Positions 42,322 to 52,600 of a stretch of DNA of 64,000 nucleotides are shown piece by piece. The notes below the pieces were generated by a model. That model was given only the letters and a program-made list of their open reading frames with translations. It did not search any database and was not told where the DNA came from. Each line of letters opens with the position of its first letter. Position 1 is the first letter of the stretch. The stretch comes from Giardia muris (lineage: Eukaryota; Fornicata; Diplomonadida; Hexamitidae), in contig CM016927.1 of NCBI GenBank assembly GCA_006247105.1, positions 868,001-932,000 of the forward strand, in the 5' to 3' direction. A program made the translations under genes and the position numbers.

Positions 42322-45300
42322 ATGTCTGATACGGCTTTGATGGAGGCAGCCGAGAGAGGCAACCTCGAGGGCGTGAAAAGGAACCTCAATCAGGTCGGGA
42401 AGCAGGGCGGATATGGTGAGACGGCCCTGATACGGGCCGCAATTAATGGCCATGCCAATTGCATACCCCTCCTAGAGAAAGAGATCGGGATGCAGAACAA
42501 CTGGGGATGGACCGCACTGATGTATGCCGCCTTCAATGGCAATGCAGACTGCGCCCGCCTTCTTCTTTTAGAGGCGGGGAAGCAGACAACGAAGGAATAT
42601 AACGACTTTCCCTCCGGAACGACCGCTCTCATGATGGCAGCTCATCAGAACCACCCCGAGGTTGTCAAACTCCTTCTCCCACATGAACAGGGACTTAAGG
42701 ATTCCAAAGGTCATAGTGCTCAATGGCATGCAAATAACAGCTCATGGGGAGGCAACTTCACCCGAGTCCGCAAGCTCCTCAAGAATGAGGGTTCAAAACG
42801 TGCTCCTCCTCCACCAAAAGAATCTGTATTCCTTCATATTTGCACAGTAGCTGGAGATGTCGAGGGAGTTAGGAAGTATGTGAGCCATGCAAGATATCAA
42901 GACCCAACTGGAATGACAGCTCTGATGCTGGCAGCAGAGAAAGGATATGTCGACTGCATCCCCTTACTCAAGGGGGAGCTGAGAATGCAGAACAATGAAG
43001 GTGAGACTGCTCTGATGCTGGCTGTAAGACAGGGTCATGCCGACTGCATTCATCTCCTCGAAGAAGAGGCTGGGATGCAGGACAAAGGGGGATGGACAGC
43101 TTTGATGCATGCCGCCTACAACGGACACTCCAATTGTATACCCCTCCTCAAGGAAGAGGTTGAGAAGAAAAACAACTCTGGTCAGACGGCATTAATGAAG
43201 GCCGCAATGGTTGGCCACTTCAATTTCATCCCCCTCCTCGAAAAGGAGATTGGGAAGCAGGACAGCTCTGGGTGGACTGCCTTGATGTTTGCTGCCTTTT
43301 ATGGCAAGACAGACTGTATTCGACACCTCCTCTCTGAAACAGGGAAGCAAGCGACGAAGAACTGCAATGGGTTCCCTCCCGGAGCGACGGCTCTCATGCT
43401 TGCTGCCCGTCGGAACCACCCCAAGATAGTTGAACTCCTTCTTCCCTACGAGCAAGGGCTGAAGGATTCCAAAGAGCACACAGCTAAGCAGTATGCAAAG
43501 AAGAAAAAGAAAGGTAACTCCACTCGAATCATTCAGCTCCTTGAGAAAGAAGGAACAGAACGGATCCCTCCACCAAGCCCTGGCCTAACCAGTCAAGAAC
43601 GTATCAACAAGCTCACAGCTGAGAACGAATCTCTCAAGAAAGAACTATCCCAACCAGAAGGGAAAACCTCTTCCCTCGAGAATCCGCCTACTAGAACTAA
43701 AGAGACCCTCATTTCAGCCGCCATTCAGGGAGACCTCGATGCACTCCGAAGACACCTCGACCAAGCGGGACAGAAGGACTCCTCAGGCATGACGGCCCTG
43801 ATGCACGCCGCCTCCCGAGGCCAGACCGAGGTCGTCCGCCTTCTCCGGCCCCTCGAGGCCCGCCTCCAGGACGGGAGGGGATGGACGGCCCTGATGCATG
43901 CAGTGAGGGGAGGACACGAGGAGTGCGTCGGCCTCCTCCTTCTGGAGCAAGACATTGCTGATATGGAACACGACTCTCCTGAGGACATCGCTACAAAGTC
44001 CTACGAAGAGGCGGATGGTGAGAGGAAGGTCGTATACAAGAAGATTGTATCCCTTCTCGAGAAGAAGTCTCAGCTTCCGAGGCTTCCAAAGAACCTCTCG
44101 GGTTATCATTTGACCGCCGTGCTCGGAAAAGGGACGTTCGGAGCTGTCTATGCAGGCCATGGGAATGGTAGGAACGTGGCGGTCAAGGTTGTTAACCTTG
44201 GAGGACACGATGATAAGGGACGGGAAATGCTTCGCAGAGAAGCGGAGATACTCCTCTCCATCGACCATCCGAACATCATCCGGTGCCTTGGGACAGGAGA
44301 GGACAGCCTCGAGGACATCTTTGTGCTCGTAACAGAACTCTGTTGTGGGGACCTCCATGGGGAGATGGATAGACGAAGGAAGGCCAGGTCTTCATATAGC
44401 GATCAAGAGGTCTGGAGGATGGTCCGAGAGGTGGCCGATGCTCTTACATACCTCCACAAGAAGAGGCATGTTCATAGAGACCTGAAGCCTGCAAACATCC
44501 TCCTCTCTTCCGATGGGAGGTGCGTCCTTGGGGACTTTGGTATTGCAAGAACCCTCGGGGACTCGTCTTGGATGGCTACACATGCAGGAACGCAGCCTTA
44601 CATGGCCCCCGAGATCCACCAAGGGGAGAACTACAACAAGTCCGTCGACGTCTGGGCCCTGGGGGTGGTGGCGTACGAGATGTGCACTGGGAGGCTCCCG
44701 TTCAGGAACGTAGCAGCCATTATCGAAGAGATGGCCGCTCCTTCTCTCGAGGGCCGTCCCTCGGACCTTGCTGCCTTCATCTCCCGGATGCTCTCGAAGG
44801 ACCCCAAAGACCGTCCGACAGCAAAAGATGTCTGGGTGGTGGCAGAAGAAGAGAATGCAAAGGCCATGATACTATCATTATTCTCCGAAAGCATGAAACA
44901 ACACTACTCCCTCAAGACTTCCTTCGAGGGGCGTCCGAACACCTTCAAGGCGGTCGATAGCATGAACAAGCCATGCATGATAGAGGTCGTACCACACCCC
45001 GAGGGCCCTTCTCTCCTGAACTCCCCGACTGAGCTGAAGGACCTCCGCCACCAGAACGTCCTGGAGTACTCCTGCGTCATAGACGACGGGAAGGGCCGTG
45101 TCTTCATTGTGACAGCCTGGCACCCTTCGACGTTACAGGACGCCATGACTCGAAGGCTCGGGAACGGGGAGATCAAGCAGCATCTTCGACAGCTCGCCTT
45201 GGGACTCGAATACCTCCATGGGAAGGGAATAGTCCTCCGATCCATCTGTCCGAAGAGCGTCCTCCTTTCGGATGACGGAGAATGCATCCTGGGAGGGCTT

Positions 45301-45612
45301 GACTGCGCATCCTTCATCTCTGACGCTCCCTGCAAGCCTGTGGGAGAGACACTCCGCCGTCCGCCTGAGATGCAGCAGGGCAGGACCTCCTACAGACCAT
45401 CTGCGGACATCTGGGCCCTCGGACTTCTTGCCTACGAGCTGTGCACCGGAAGGCTCCCCTTCACGACTGAGGAGCAGGTGGCACGGATGGACGCCCCACC
45501 TCCCGAGGAGAGGGACCAGGATCTCGTCACGCTTGTACTGAGGATGCTGGAGAAGAACCCGGAGAGGCGTCCGACGGCACAGGAGGTTGTGAGGACATTG
45601 CGTAGGAGGTGA
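42322..45612 (+). CDS. ankyrin-repeat protein with tandem kinase and pseudokinase
   Basis: The 1096-residue protein has three ankyrin blocks (about 1-155, 165-410, 455-565) of the GWTALMxAAxxGH type, separated by Pro-rich linkers and a short coiled coil (about 430-455). Kinase 1 (about 595-850) is NEK/TKL-like and complete: GKGTFG, Lys622 in VAVK, Asp720 in HRDLKPAN, Asp738 in DFG, and GTQPYMAPE. A second kinase-like domain (about 870-1096) lacks catalysis: HRDLKPxN is LRSICPKS (about 973) and DFG is GLD (992-994), while the C-lobe (DIWALGLLAYELCTGRLPF) is well kept. The ankyrins would choose partners and the second domain may regulate the first. Blocks 1 and 2 share PxGxTALMxAA and EQGLKDSK, an internal duplication. 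The start has an excellent lead (tctcaaaaATG). Codons 489 onward lie in the right arm of the inverted repeat. Confidence 0.9.
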   Translation: MSDTALMEAAERGNLEGVKRNLNQVGKQGGYGETALIRAAINGHANCIPLLEKEIGMQNNWGWTALMYAAFNGNADCARLLLLEAGKQTTKEYNDFPSGTTALMMAAHQNHPEVVKLLLPHEQGLKDSKGHSAQWHANNSSWGGNFTRVRKLLKNEGSKRAPPPPKESVFLHICTVAGDVEGVRKYVSHARYQDPTGMTALMLAAEKGYVDCIPLLKGELRMQNNEGETALMLAVRQGHADCIHLLEEEAGMQDKGGWTALMHAAYNGHSNCIPLLKEEVEKKNNSGQTALMKAAMVGHFNFIPLLEKEIGKQDSSGWTALMFAAFYGKTDCIRHLLSETGKQATKNCNGFPPGATALMLAARRNHPKIVELLLPYEQGLKDSKEHTAKQYAKKKKKGNSTRIIQLLEKEGTERIPPPSPGLTSQERINKLTAENESLKKELSQPEGKTSSLENPPTRTKETLISAAIQGDLDALRRHLDQAGQKDSSGMTALMHAASRGQTEVVRLLRPLEARLQDGRGWTALMHAVRGGHEECVGLLLLEQDIADMEHDSPEDIATKSYEEADGERKVVYKKIVSLLEKKSQLPRLPKNLSGYHLTAVLGKGTFGAVYAGHGNGRNVAVKVVNLGGHDDKGREMLRREAEILLSIDHPNIIRCLGTGEDSLEDIFVLVTELCCGDLHGEMDRRRKARSSYSDQEVWRMVREVADALTYLHKKRHVHRDLKPANILLSSDGRCVLGDFGIARTLGDSSWMATHAGTQPYMAPEIHQGENYNKSVDVWALGVVAYEMCTGRLPFRNVAAIIEEMAAPSLEGRPSDLAAFISRMLSKDPKDRPTAKDVWVVAEEENAKAMILSLFSESMKQHYSLKTSFEGRPNTFKAVDSMNKPCMIEVVPHPEGPSLLNSPTELKDLRHQNVLEYSCVIDDGKGRVFIVTAWHPSTLQDAMTRRLGNGEIKQHLRQLALGLEYLHGKGIVLRSICPKSVLLSDDGECILGGLDCASFISDAPCKPVGETLRRPPEMQQGRTSYRPSADIWALGLLAYELCTGRLPFTTEEQVARMDAPPPEERDQDLVTLVLRMLEKNPERRPTAQEVVRTLRRR

Positions 45613-46491
45613 ATGCGAGTGTTTGTCCCGTTCTAGAAGTCGCATGACCTCAGGGCTCGTTCCGGGATGTCTGGAGGGCGGGAAACATAACAGATCCATG
45701 GCTTGGCTTCATCGAGGTCTCTCAGATCATAGACATCCCAGAAGCATGAAGACCGTCAGGGATGTGGGAATGAGATATATGTCCATTCGTTCAAGAAGAC
45801 GCTTGAAAGCCTGAGGACTAAAATAGCATTGGATAATCAGTGGGTCCCCATATCTAGAGGTAGTCTGAGACCGGTCTCTTTATTTGCAGTCCTCCCGATA
45901 AGATTGATGGTGCCATCGGAATTCGATCACCACCATCTTGCGTATGAGACTGTGGAAAGGAAGCTAGAGGATGGAGAAAACTCAGCGAGTAATAGTGGAG
46001 TGGCATTAGGGTGGTGAGGGCTCGAATGTTAGGTATGTATCAGACTCCAAGGGAAGGTACGCATACTCTCAGTGTTCGATGTGAGCACCAAGTGGCTCCG
46101 ATATAGGAGCTGTTGGAGTTGGGCGGGATAGATAGCGAAGCAACATTCTTAGGAAGATCGAGCATGATGGGAGCTCTTGCTGGCCACCTTGACCTGAACC
46201 TAAGCGTGCATGGAGAAAATAGACTAGAATCATATATCTAGTACTGTGCAGTACGAGATGAATGGGCTTACCGAAGAACATTGCTCTGATTGGCTTCAGA
46301 GTACTCAGATTGTGATCTCCGAGGCGAAACAATCCTCTTCTATGTCTCTCCCACTCTTTACATCCTTTGCTGGATTCCAACCCCTCTAGGGCAATGATCT
46401 TCTCATTGAATTGGTTATGCTAGATGACTAATGACCTCGATATGCTGGTAGCACCAAACGTGTTCTCTATCGGAAAACACTTGGGGGAGGC
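45613..46491. other. 879-bp gene-free stretch, right arm
   Basis: Mirror copy of 38155-39033 between the kinase stop and the FHA stop. No difference from the left copy was noticed. Only short frames without recognisable content; no RNA gene identified. A GGTGAAT, one base off the polyadenylation consensus, follows the kinase stop at once. Confidence 0.5.
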
Positions 46492-47508
46492 TCACATCTC
46501 ATCAGTCCTATGCTTCTGGAGTTCAAGCAATGAAGAGAGGCACTCTTCCCAAGCATGGAGATGTTCAATACTATCCTTCCCCACAAGCTCATTAAGACGA
46601 CCTGCGAGTCGTGCCACCTGTGTTTGAGCCACAAGTAATTCGTCGGCAACGGTAGTAGTTCCTGTTGAGAGACGTCGTAGAGACGTGGTGAAGTCTCGAT
46701 AGAGAAGCGAAACGGCCACCCGCATGATTCGTGCATCCATCAAGAGACCCTCTGCTTGGCGTCGCATCATTTCAGACACCTGCATATCAGACTCGTTGAT
46801 CCATGCTCGCAAGGCGGTCAGGAGTTCCACTTCTGTCTCAGGCGTGGTACGTGAGATCACGGGGAGTCTCTCTCCAAGTCTAGTTCCATCTTGGCTTGTC
46901 TCGCGAAGTGCAGCCGTCAATTCTCCTAGGATGCTAGTCCGAAGCGGTGCCACAGGCTGCGCACGGAGCTCTGGTCCTGCACAGAACGAAACGTCTGGGG
47001 ATGCCCGAGGAAGTGCTTGAGCTGACTGAGCCGCATGCTCTCGAGACGCAAGTTCTCCCAATACCTCTCCAGGATGAGGCTCAATTTCCGTGGGAACGAA
47101 GATATCTGGCCCGACCGCCACCTCCTGACACGATGACCGTTGAGACTCCGTATCTTCTGTTGCAATTGCCTGATCGCAGCCGAAAACAGGAGTATGCTCG
47201 CCTGGAGGGTGGGTTGAGTAACGGAAAAGAGGAGATCCCAGACCGAAACGGACTTCATCGCCATCTCGGATGACAACTGAGTCCTGATGCACCCGTATGC
47301 CATTGACTGTTGTCCCTGCCCGCGAATGATCTGTAAGATGAGCCTCATCTCCATTGATGATTGCCATATGTGCGTGCTGAGCCGAGATCGATGGCGCGGC
47401 GATCGAGACGTCGCAGCTCCGCGAACGGCCGATGCTCACCTCGCGCGCACGGAGCGCGAAGTAACCATGCTCGGTGGCAAGGACCGCGAGGACGGGACCA
47501 GCGGGCAT
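46492..47508 (-). CDS. FHA-domain protein, right-arm copy
   Basis: Identical in amino-acid sequence to the copy at 37138-38154 (338 residues; FHA domain about 16-97 with the conserved GR, S..H and NG; helical C-terminus). Here the upstream neighbour RIB43A is complete, so this copy sits in what seems the ancestral setting. It begins 19 bases after the RIB43A stop, the A-rich initiator overlapping the AGTGAAT signal of RIB43A. Confidence 0.88.
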   Translation of the reverse strand: MPAGPVLAVLATEHGYFALRAREVSIGRSRSCDVSIAAPSISAQHAHMAIINGDEAHLTDHSRAGTTVNGIRVHQDSVVIRDGDEVRFGLGSPLFRYSTHPPGEHTPVFGCDQAIATEDTESQRSSCQEVAVGPDIFVPTEIEPHPGEVLGELASREHAAQSAQALPRASPDVSFCAGPELRAQPVAPLRTSILGELTAALRETSQDGTRLGERLPVISRTTPETEVELLTALRAWINESDMQVSEMMRRQAEGLLMDARIMRVAVSLLYRDFTTSLRRLSTGTTTVADELLVAQTQVARLAGRLNELVGKDSIEHLHAWEECLSSLLELQKHRTDEM

Positions 47509-47513
47509 TTTGC

Positions 47514-47520
47514 ATTCACT
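47514..47520 (-). terminator. polyadenylation signal of RIB43A
   Basis: AGTGAAT on the minus strand, 7 bases after the RIB43A stop and 5 bases before the FHA start codon. Confidence 0.6.
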
Positions 47521-47527
47521 CTCACGC

Positions 47528-48724
47528 TCATCGAGACGACTTCTGGAAGAACTTGAAGAAGTCGTCCTGGATCTCGTTTGTCCCAAGAACCTGTGTCCGG
47601 GCGATCTCCCGGGCGCGCTCCTCCTCCGCAGCCAGTTCGAGCTGAGCCCGGTTCTCGTAAGCGATCCGTCGACGCTCCTTCTTCAGCTCATTCTCACGCA
47701 GCCGCAAGTCGCGGTTCACCCCGAGCTCGCGGGCCTCCCAAAGGATCTTTTCCTCGAGCTCCGCTCGGCGACGTGCACGACTATCAAGGCGCTGCTGTTG
47801 AAGCTCCTCCTCATGGCGTCGACGGTCCTCTTCGCTCCAACCCTTGTACTCCATCGGAACGCCAGCGGATGGAATCTCAAGCATCAGCCGCGAGTTCCCG
47901 AAGTTCGCATGGTGCGCAAGGGTCGCGCAGTCGTCAAGACGCCGCTCCTCTGCACGCCGGTACGCATCAAGATCGGCCTGGCGCATCTGCTCCTCCTTCA
48001 GAGCGACGCACTCCGCCCGTCGTTGAGCGTGGAAGTCCCTCTCAACCTGACTGAGATAGTCGCATATCATCAGCTCGCGAAGCTGCTCTTCGAGGTCTGC
48101 GAGACGCTCAGCCTCGCGCCGAGCACGCGCTTGGGTTATCTGCTCCTCGAGAGCAGCGCGCATCTCATCCCGCTGGAGCTGCTCTCGTTCCGCTTGCTCA
48201 AGATCTTCTCCGGCAAAGATCTGCCCTGACGAAATTCCGAGCTTCGGGTCAGGAAGCGTACGCTGAACGATTTGGGCCGTCCCATCAGGGTTCGTGAGAA
48301 GCCCACTGGGGGCGTCCACGACGACGTCCTGCCGGATCGGTTGATCGACGCGGAGAACGTCCTTGCGGTGGATGTCGTACTCGCGGCTATATTCTGGCCT
48401 TATGTTCACGAAATTGAACTCGGCAATCTGCCGGTCGCGCAAGAGCCGCATCCTATGGAACTCCCGCTCTCGCTGGGTCAGGTAGCGATTTGCGGCCAGA
48501 AGACGTTCCTCGGCATCGATCTGTTCCATGAGCTCCGCAGCCTCGCGCGCTCGGCGCTCCGCCGTCTGAAGGTCAAGGGCCGCGACATCGACACCCATGA
48601 TGCGAGTCTTAGGGTCGAAGATCCGCTTGCGTCGTTCCTCGTCAAAGACGCGACGGTTCTCAACCGTACGGTCATAACCCTTGTCGGAGCGGTACGGAGC
48701 CGTCTTGTCGAATAGCTCGGCCAT
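47528..48724 (-). CDS. RIB43A-like flagellar protofilament-ribbon protein, complete
   Basis: The 398-residue protein is almost wholly helical and charged, with the RIB43A/RIBC pattern. The N-terminus has an RRRKRIFDPKTRIMGVD-like segment (here ERRKRIFDPKTRIMGVDVAA, about 31-50). Long Glu/Arg coiled coils follow (EAERLADLEEQLRELMICDY, about 200-220), and the C-terminus ends in QVLGTNEIQDDFFKFFQKSS. RIB43A proteins lie inside the axonemal doublet microtubules at the ribbon of protofilaments. A diplomonad with four pairs of flagella is expected to need one. The start has a strong lead (gattaaaaATG). The C-terminal 188 codons are inside the right arm of the inverted repeat; a 5'-deleted copy is at 36553. 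Tom40 lies 23 bases upstream on the same strand. Confidence 0.93.
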   Translation of the reverse strand: MAELFDKTAPYRSDKGYDRTVENRRVFDEERRKRIFDPKTRIMGVDVAALDLQTAERRAREAAELMEQIDAEERLLAANRYLTQREREFHRMRLLRDRQIAEFNFVNIRPEYSREYDIHRKDVLRVDQPIRQDVVVDAPSGLLTNPDGTAQIVQRTLPDPKLGISSGQIFAGEDLEQAEREQLQRDEMRAALEEQITQARARREAERLADLEEQLRELMICDYLSQVERDFHAQRRAECVALKEEQMRQADLDAYRRAEERRLDDCATLAHHANFGNSRLMLEIPSAGVPMEYKGWSEEDRRRHEEELQQQRLDSRARRRAELEEKILWEARELGVNRDLRLRENELKKERRRIAYENRAQLELAAEEERAREIARTQVLGTNEIQDDFFKFFQKSSR

Positions 48725-48747
48725 TTTTAATCGGAATTTCGACGGTC

Positions 48748-49653
48748 CTAGTCGGTACAGCGGGGCCTAAACATCTTCGAGACCGTCTCGGAGCCAAGGA
48801 CGACCCCAACGCCCACCGTCGAGCGGCCCGAGCGGATATCCACGGAGCCGACGACCTCGACGACCGACCCATCGTCAAGCGCCTTGCGAGCCTCGCAAGA
48901 GAGCTCACCGGCTGCGTTACAGTTTGCCGTAACTTGGGAGCGTGCACCCCTGCGGGTGAACCCGATCGAGGCGGATCCACGCACTCGATCATGTTTTCGG
49001 GCACTGACGGTGACGGAGCCAGCCACTTGGAGATTCGAGCCAAGATCCGCGACGACGGAGGCGTTCGCGGTCCTCTCAGTATTTCCTTGCACGACGAAGG
49101 TGGCCTTCATCGGTCCGAGCCGAGCCGTCCCGCGTGCTCCAGCTGCGTAGAGCGTCATTCCAGTCTGTGGGATGTGAACGGCCTCGCCGCCAACGGCGGC
49201 TCGGGGGCCAAGGCCCTGCAAATAAGAGCATGCCCAGATGCCTTCTGGGATGCTGTAAAGCCCGGTCAAGGTGAGGTCATCTCCCTCCAATTGTGCTTCC
49301 AGCCGCCCATTATGGACGAGAGTATCCTTAAGTTGCTCAGCGGTCAGCGAAGCTCGAAGGGTGAGTGCATCAAGAAGGGTAAGCCCCAGGGAGCTTGAAA
49401 ACGTGCCACGAGAGGTCAGGGTGGACTGGGCGCTGAGATCGGGAGAGTCGTAAGCCACGGTCTGCGCGAGGACTGGAGGGGCGCGACGATTCGAGGTGAG
49501 GACCGATTGTGTCGTCCAATTCCGCGAGAGGCGTCCGGGGATGACGACGCTCATCCCGTCGTACGCCCTCTCCCCGAGGATCGCCGAGGCCTCTCCTCCG
49601 AGCGCGGCGTACACCCCAGGAGAGACACGCGAGAAGAGCCCCGGGAGAACCAT
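48748..49653 (-). CDS. Tom40-like mitosomal outer-membrane beta barrel
   Basis: With the ATG at 49653 (lead tggaaataATG) the protein has 301 residues. It begins with LPGLFSRVSPGVYAALGGEAS and is built of alternating polar/hydrophobic strands of about 10 residues (TASVVADLGSNLQVAGSVTV-like). It ends with a strand resembling the beta signal (STVGVGVVLGSETV). There is no signal peptide or helical membrane segment. This fits the Porin_3 family (Tom40/VDAC). In Giardia the only such protein reported is Tom40, the import channel of mitosomes, so Tom40 is preferred over VDAC. Earlier in-frame ATGs at 49683 and 49662 would overlap the upstream gene. The chosen ATG overlaps that gene's TAA by one base (TAATG). 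Confidence 0.78.
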   Translation of the reverse strand: MVLPGLFSRVSPGVYAALGGEASAILGERAYDGMSVVIPGRLSRNWTTQSVLTSNRRAPPVLAQTVAYDSPDLSAQSTLTSRGTFSSSLGLTLLDALTLRASLTAEQLKDTLVHNGRLEAQLEGDDLTLTGLYSIPEGIWACSYLQGLGPRAAVGGEAVHIPQTGMTLYAAGARGTARLGPMKATFVVQGNTERTANASVVADLGSNLQVAGSVTVSARKHDRVRGSASIGFTRRGARSQVTANCNAAGELSCEARKALDDGSVVEVVGSVDIRSGRSTVGVGVVLGSETVSKMFRPRCTD

Positions 49654-52600
49654 TATTTCCATGAGACGACAAGTGAATCGCAACGGGCCATCATCAGGCG
49701 ACCGTCCTCGAGCCCCACCCAGAACGTCGCGAGGATGGTCGGGCGGTTCTGCGGCATCGTGTCCAGAAGAATCCGGAGGCCTACAGGGTCTGCTTGAATC
49801 ATCCGAACAGAAGTCACAGGACTATCGTATGTAGCCTCATGAATCACGGCTCCTTCTCTCCCAATAATACGGAGATGCCCAGACGCATATCCTGTGAAGT
49901 AGAATAGAGGCCCAGTGGCGGCTAAGGGTTGAAGTGCCTCAATGGTCGCCTGTCGAGTCTTTAGACTTGTAGGGTTGGATAACGCCTGTGCCACCTTACT
50001 GCCCGTTTGACTCGTTGTATCAGTATCAACGTAACGGAGAGAAGTCGTTCTGGTCTTCTGGAGGATCGACGGAGGCCTGCGCGTCGGTGCTATGGCCCCC
50101 GTCGATGGTTGCGCCTCGAGTTGTGGTTTAGTTTGTTCCTCTTGTTCAGACTCCACCAACGGACGCCATCTTCCAGACGATCCGTCGTAAAACCTCTGTC
50201 CCGCGTCTAGAATCTTACTGACAGGCCTTCGAAGCGGCTCCCCATCGATGATGAGCAGGTTGCTAACCTCCGCGGTTTTAAGAGAGGCACCACTATAATA
50301 GCAGCCATATGACCGAAGTACGTCCTCGGGAATATGGTATCGATGGGTCCGCACGCTCTCCCGCCCTCCTTGCGCCTCATCCGCAGCTGCCGCGCAGAAC
50401 TCGTCGTAGTTGACGGGATAACAGACGTAGAGACACGTGATTGGGTTATCGACACACTCAAGCGTCTGGGCACGGCGCTCCAGCTCCAGGATGTTATCCG
50501 CGGGGATCGGACGTCGTGTCGTTATAGAATACACACTGATCACCTCTGTCGGGATCAACTTGAACGGAAATAAGGGTAAGTACGTCTCGAATAGCCCTGG
50601 ATAGTATTGTGAGACCGGAGGTGCAGGTATGAAGCCTCGGTCGAGAAACGTATCTTCGGGAGGACTCTCAGACTTCTTTCGAAACCCGAACTCAAGGACC
50701 GTCCTTGTCGTACCTTTCAGGGCAACAATCCTGGAGAAGTAGTGATCTCTCTCGTCGACTGAAAGGGCGTGCCGTCCGGTTGCAAGGAAGTTCTGTAGGT
50801 GTCTAAAATAGAGACTAACCCCATCAAAACGGAGGACATAGCCGCTTTCCAGGACAAGAACAAGAGTATCGCCCGAGTAATGCATGGATTGAAGCGAATG
50901 GACCGAGTCGAAGGCCTCTTCCTTTTCTCGGTCGTGGCGAGTCTCGCCTCTCCGCGTGCAGATCTGTGCGCGATAACTCTTCATGAAGGAATCGGTCTGG
51001 AAGAAGAGGATCGGAGCCGAGTTATATTGCAACGGGAGAGGAAGAAGATAAATGTTCCGCAGATTCGTCCCTATAATGAGGAACCCCTTCGTCCCTTGTA
51101 GAAACTCTATGGCCTCTGGAATGCGACTCGCCTCCTCCACGAGCTTGTTACTCGGATCAGTCGGAGTATTCTCCTCCACTCGTGATGTCTTCATCAGAAC
51201 TTTGCTAATGTTGTTATCAGTCTCCGCCTTGGTGCCAGGAACGCGGAACCGAGTCCATCCGACATATTGAAAGCGAAAGTCTTCGGCTCCGTTGTACGCG
51301 AGCATCAGGAGAGATCCGTCAACCCCTGCACTGACGGCTAGGCACCCTTGCTCTGTGAGGATCGTGCAGAGACATGTGACTGCCTCGGCGTGACCGGCAA
51401 GGACGCGGAAGATCGAGGTGCGCTTGTCTCGAAGTATGTTCTTCGTTGTCCCTTTTGACTCCCCCCGTGGATTCACCTTCACATCCATTTGAATAGAAGT
51501 CAGGGAGCCATCCTCATGACCAATGATAAGGAAACTGAACGGCTCGACCATGCAAAAGACGGATGCCTGGGGAAGCTCGGCTATCCGCCTGATTTCAAAG
51601 GAGATCTGCTGACTGATCTGTTGTTGTGCCTGTTCCCGCTCCTCGTTGACGATGTTCTCGAAATTGACACCCGCCGCTTGAGCGACAGCGACCTCACGGA
51701 CGCGACCTTCGTTCTGTCCGAGGTTCAAACTGCTCCAGTCACAGACGAGACAATCCGGAGTCATCGAGGCTTGCTTAACGAGCCCATACAGGGTCATAGA
51801 GTGCGATGAGCTATACGGCGAGATCCCCAGATTCCCATGACGGTGGACCGGCTCTCCTGCCAGTGTTGCCAATGCTATGGCATCAGGGTGGAGGATGTAA
51901 TAACGGTCCGCGTCCAGAAACGACAAGTTCTGCTCCGTCCGTCGCTTGAAGCGAATTTCGACGGGCGTCTGTTTAACCAGTGCGTCCGTCGCTTCTTTGT
52001 TCAAGACCCCAGACTTCCCAAGGCGAAGGAGTCGAGCCCGCATCTCGGACTCATCAACGTGATAGTTCGTGTAATTGCCTGCGCGGGAGTTCCCAGTAAG
52101 ACCTTGGGAGGTGCTTGCGAACTGCTTTCCTGTCGTTGATAGCCCGTGTTGAAGGCGGGTGAAAAGCTCCTCGTTTCTCGTCTCCGCCTCCTTCCGCTTC
52201 CGCTCCTTATCGACGCGCTTCGCGATCTCACGGAGCTGAGCGGAGCGTTCGTCGGACTCCTTCCGCATGGATAGGGCCGTCTGCTCGATCACTTGCTGGC
52301 CGGTCGCCTCCCGCTCCTCGTTGCGGCTTTGACCCAATAGAAGACGTGATAAGGAGGTATTTTGGATCATAGAGAACGCATAAGAGCTAGTGATGTCCGT
52401 AGCCGCCGAGCGAGCAGCAGTGGTGGCCGCCTCGACAAGGTACTTGTGCAGAAGGACCGAGCTTGCATCCAAAACCACGCCTGTGATCGAGGCAAGGTTC
52501 AGGATCCGAGAATACTTTAACGTATCAAAGTCGAGTAGGTAATGGTGGTAGGGACGCGTGACGATCCGCGCGTCCCAGCTATAGAGTTGCAAATCAAGAG

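Larger units (their letters stand above)
43786..48093 (-). repeat. right arm of the 4308-bp inverted repeat
   Basis: Mirror copy of 36553-40860. At both edges the reading frames run on without a break into unique DNA (the ankyrin part of the kinase gene to the left, the N-terminal half of RIB43A to the right). This arm is therefore probably the original. Confidence 0.95.

Noticed and set aside
42322..42324. Palindrome centre (42323) falling on the start codon of the kinase gene
   Set aside because: The arms are 2.9 kb apart and the centre has no sequence symmetry of its own; the coincidence has no visible meaning.
36553..48093. Transposon as the source of the inverted repeat
   Set aside because: No transposase, reverse transcriptase, target-site duplication or terminal repeat seen; the arms carry host-type genes and end inside codons.
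49686..49834. Possible separate small gene before Tom40
   Set aside because: Lies inside the WD-protein coding sequence, whose frame continues to the stop at 49653.
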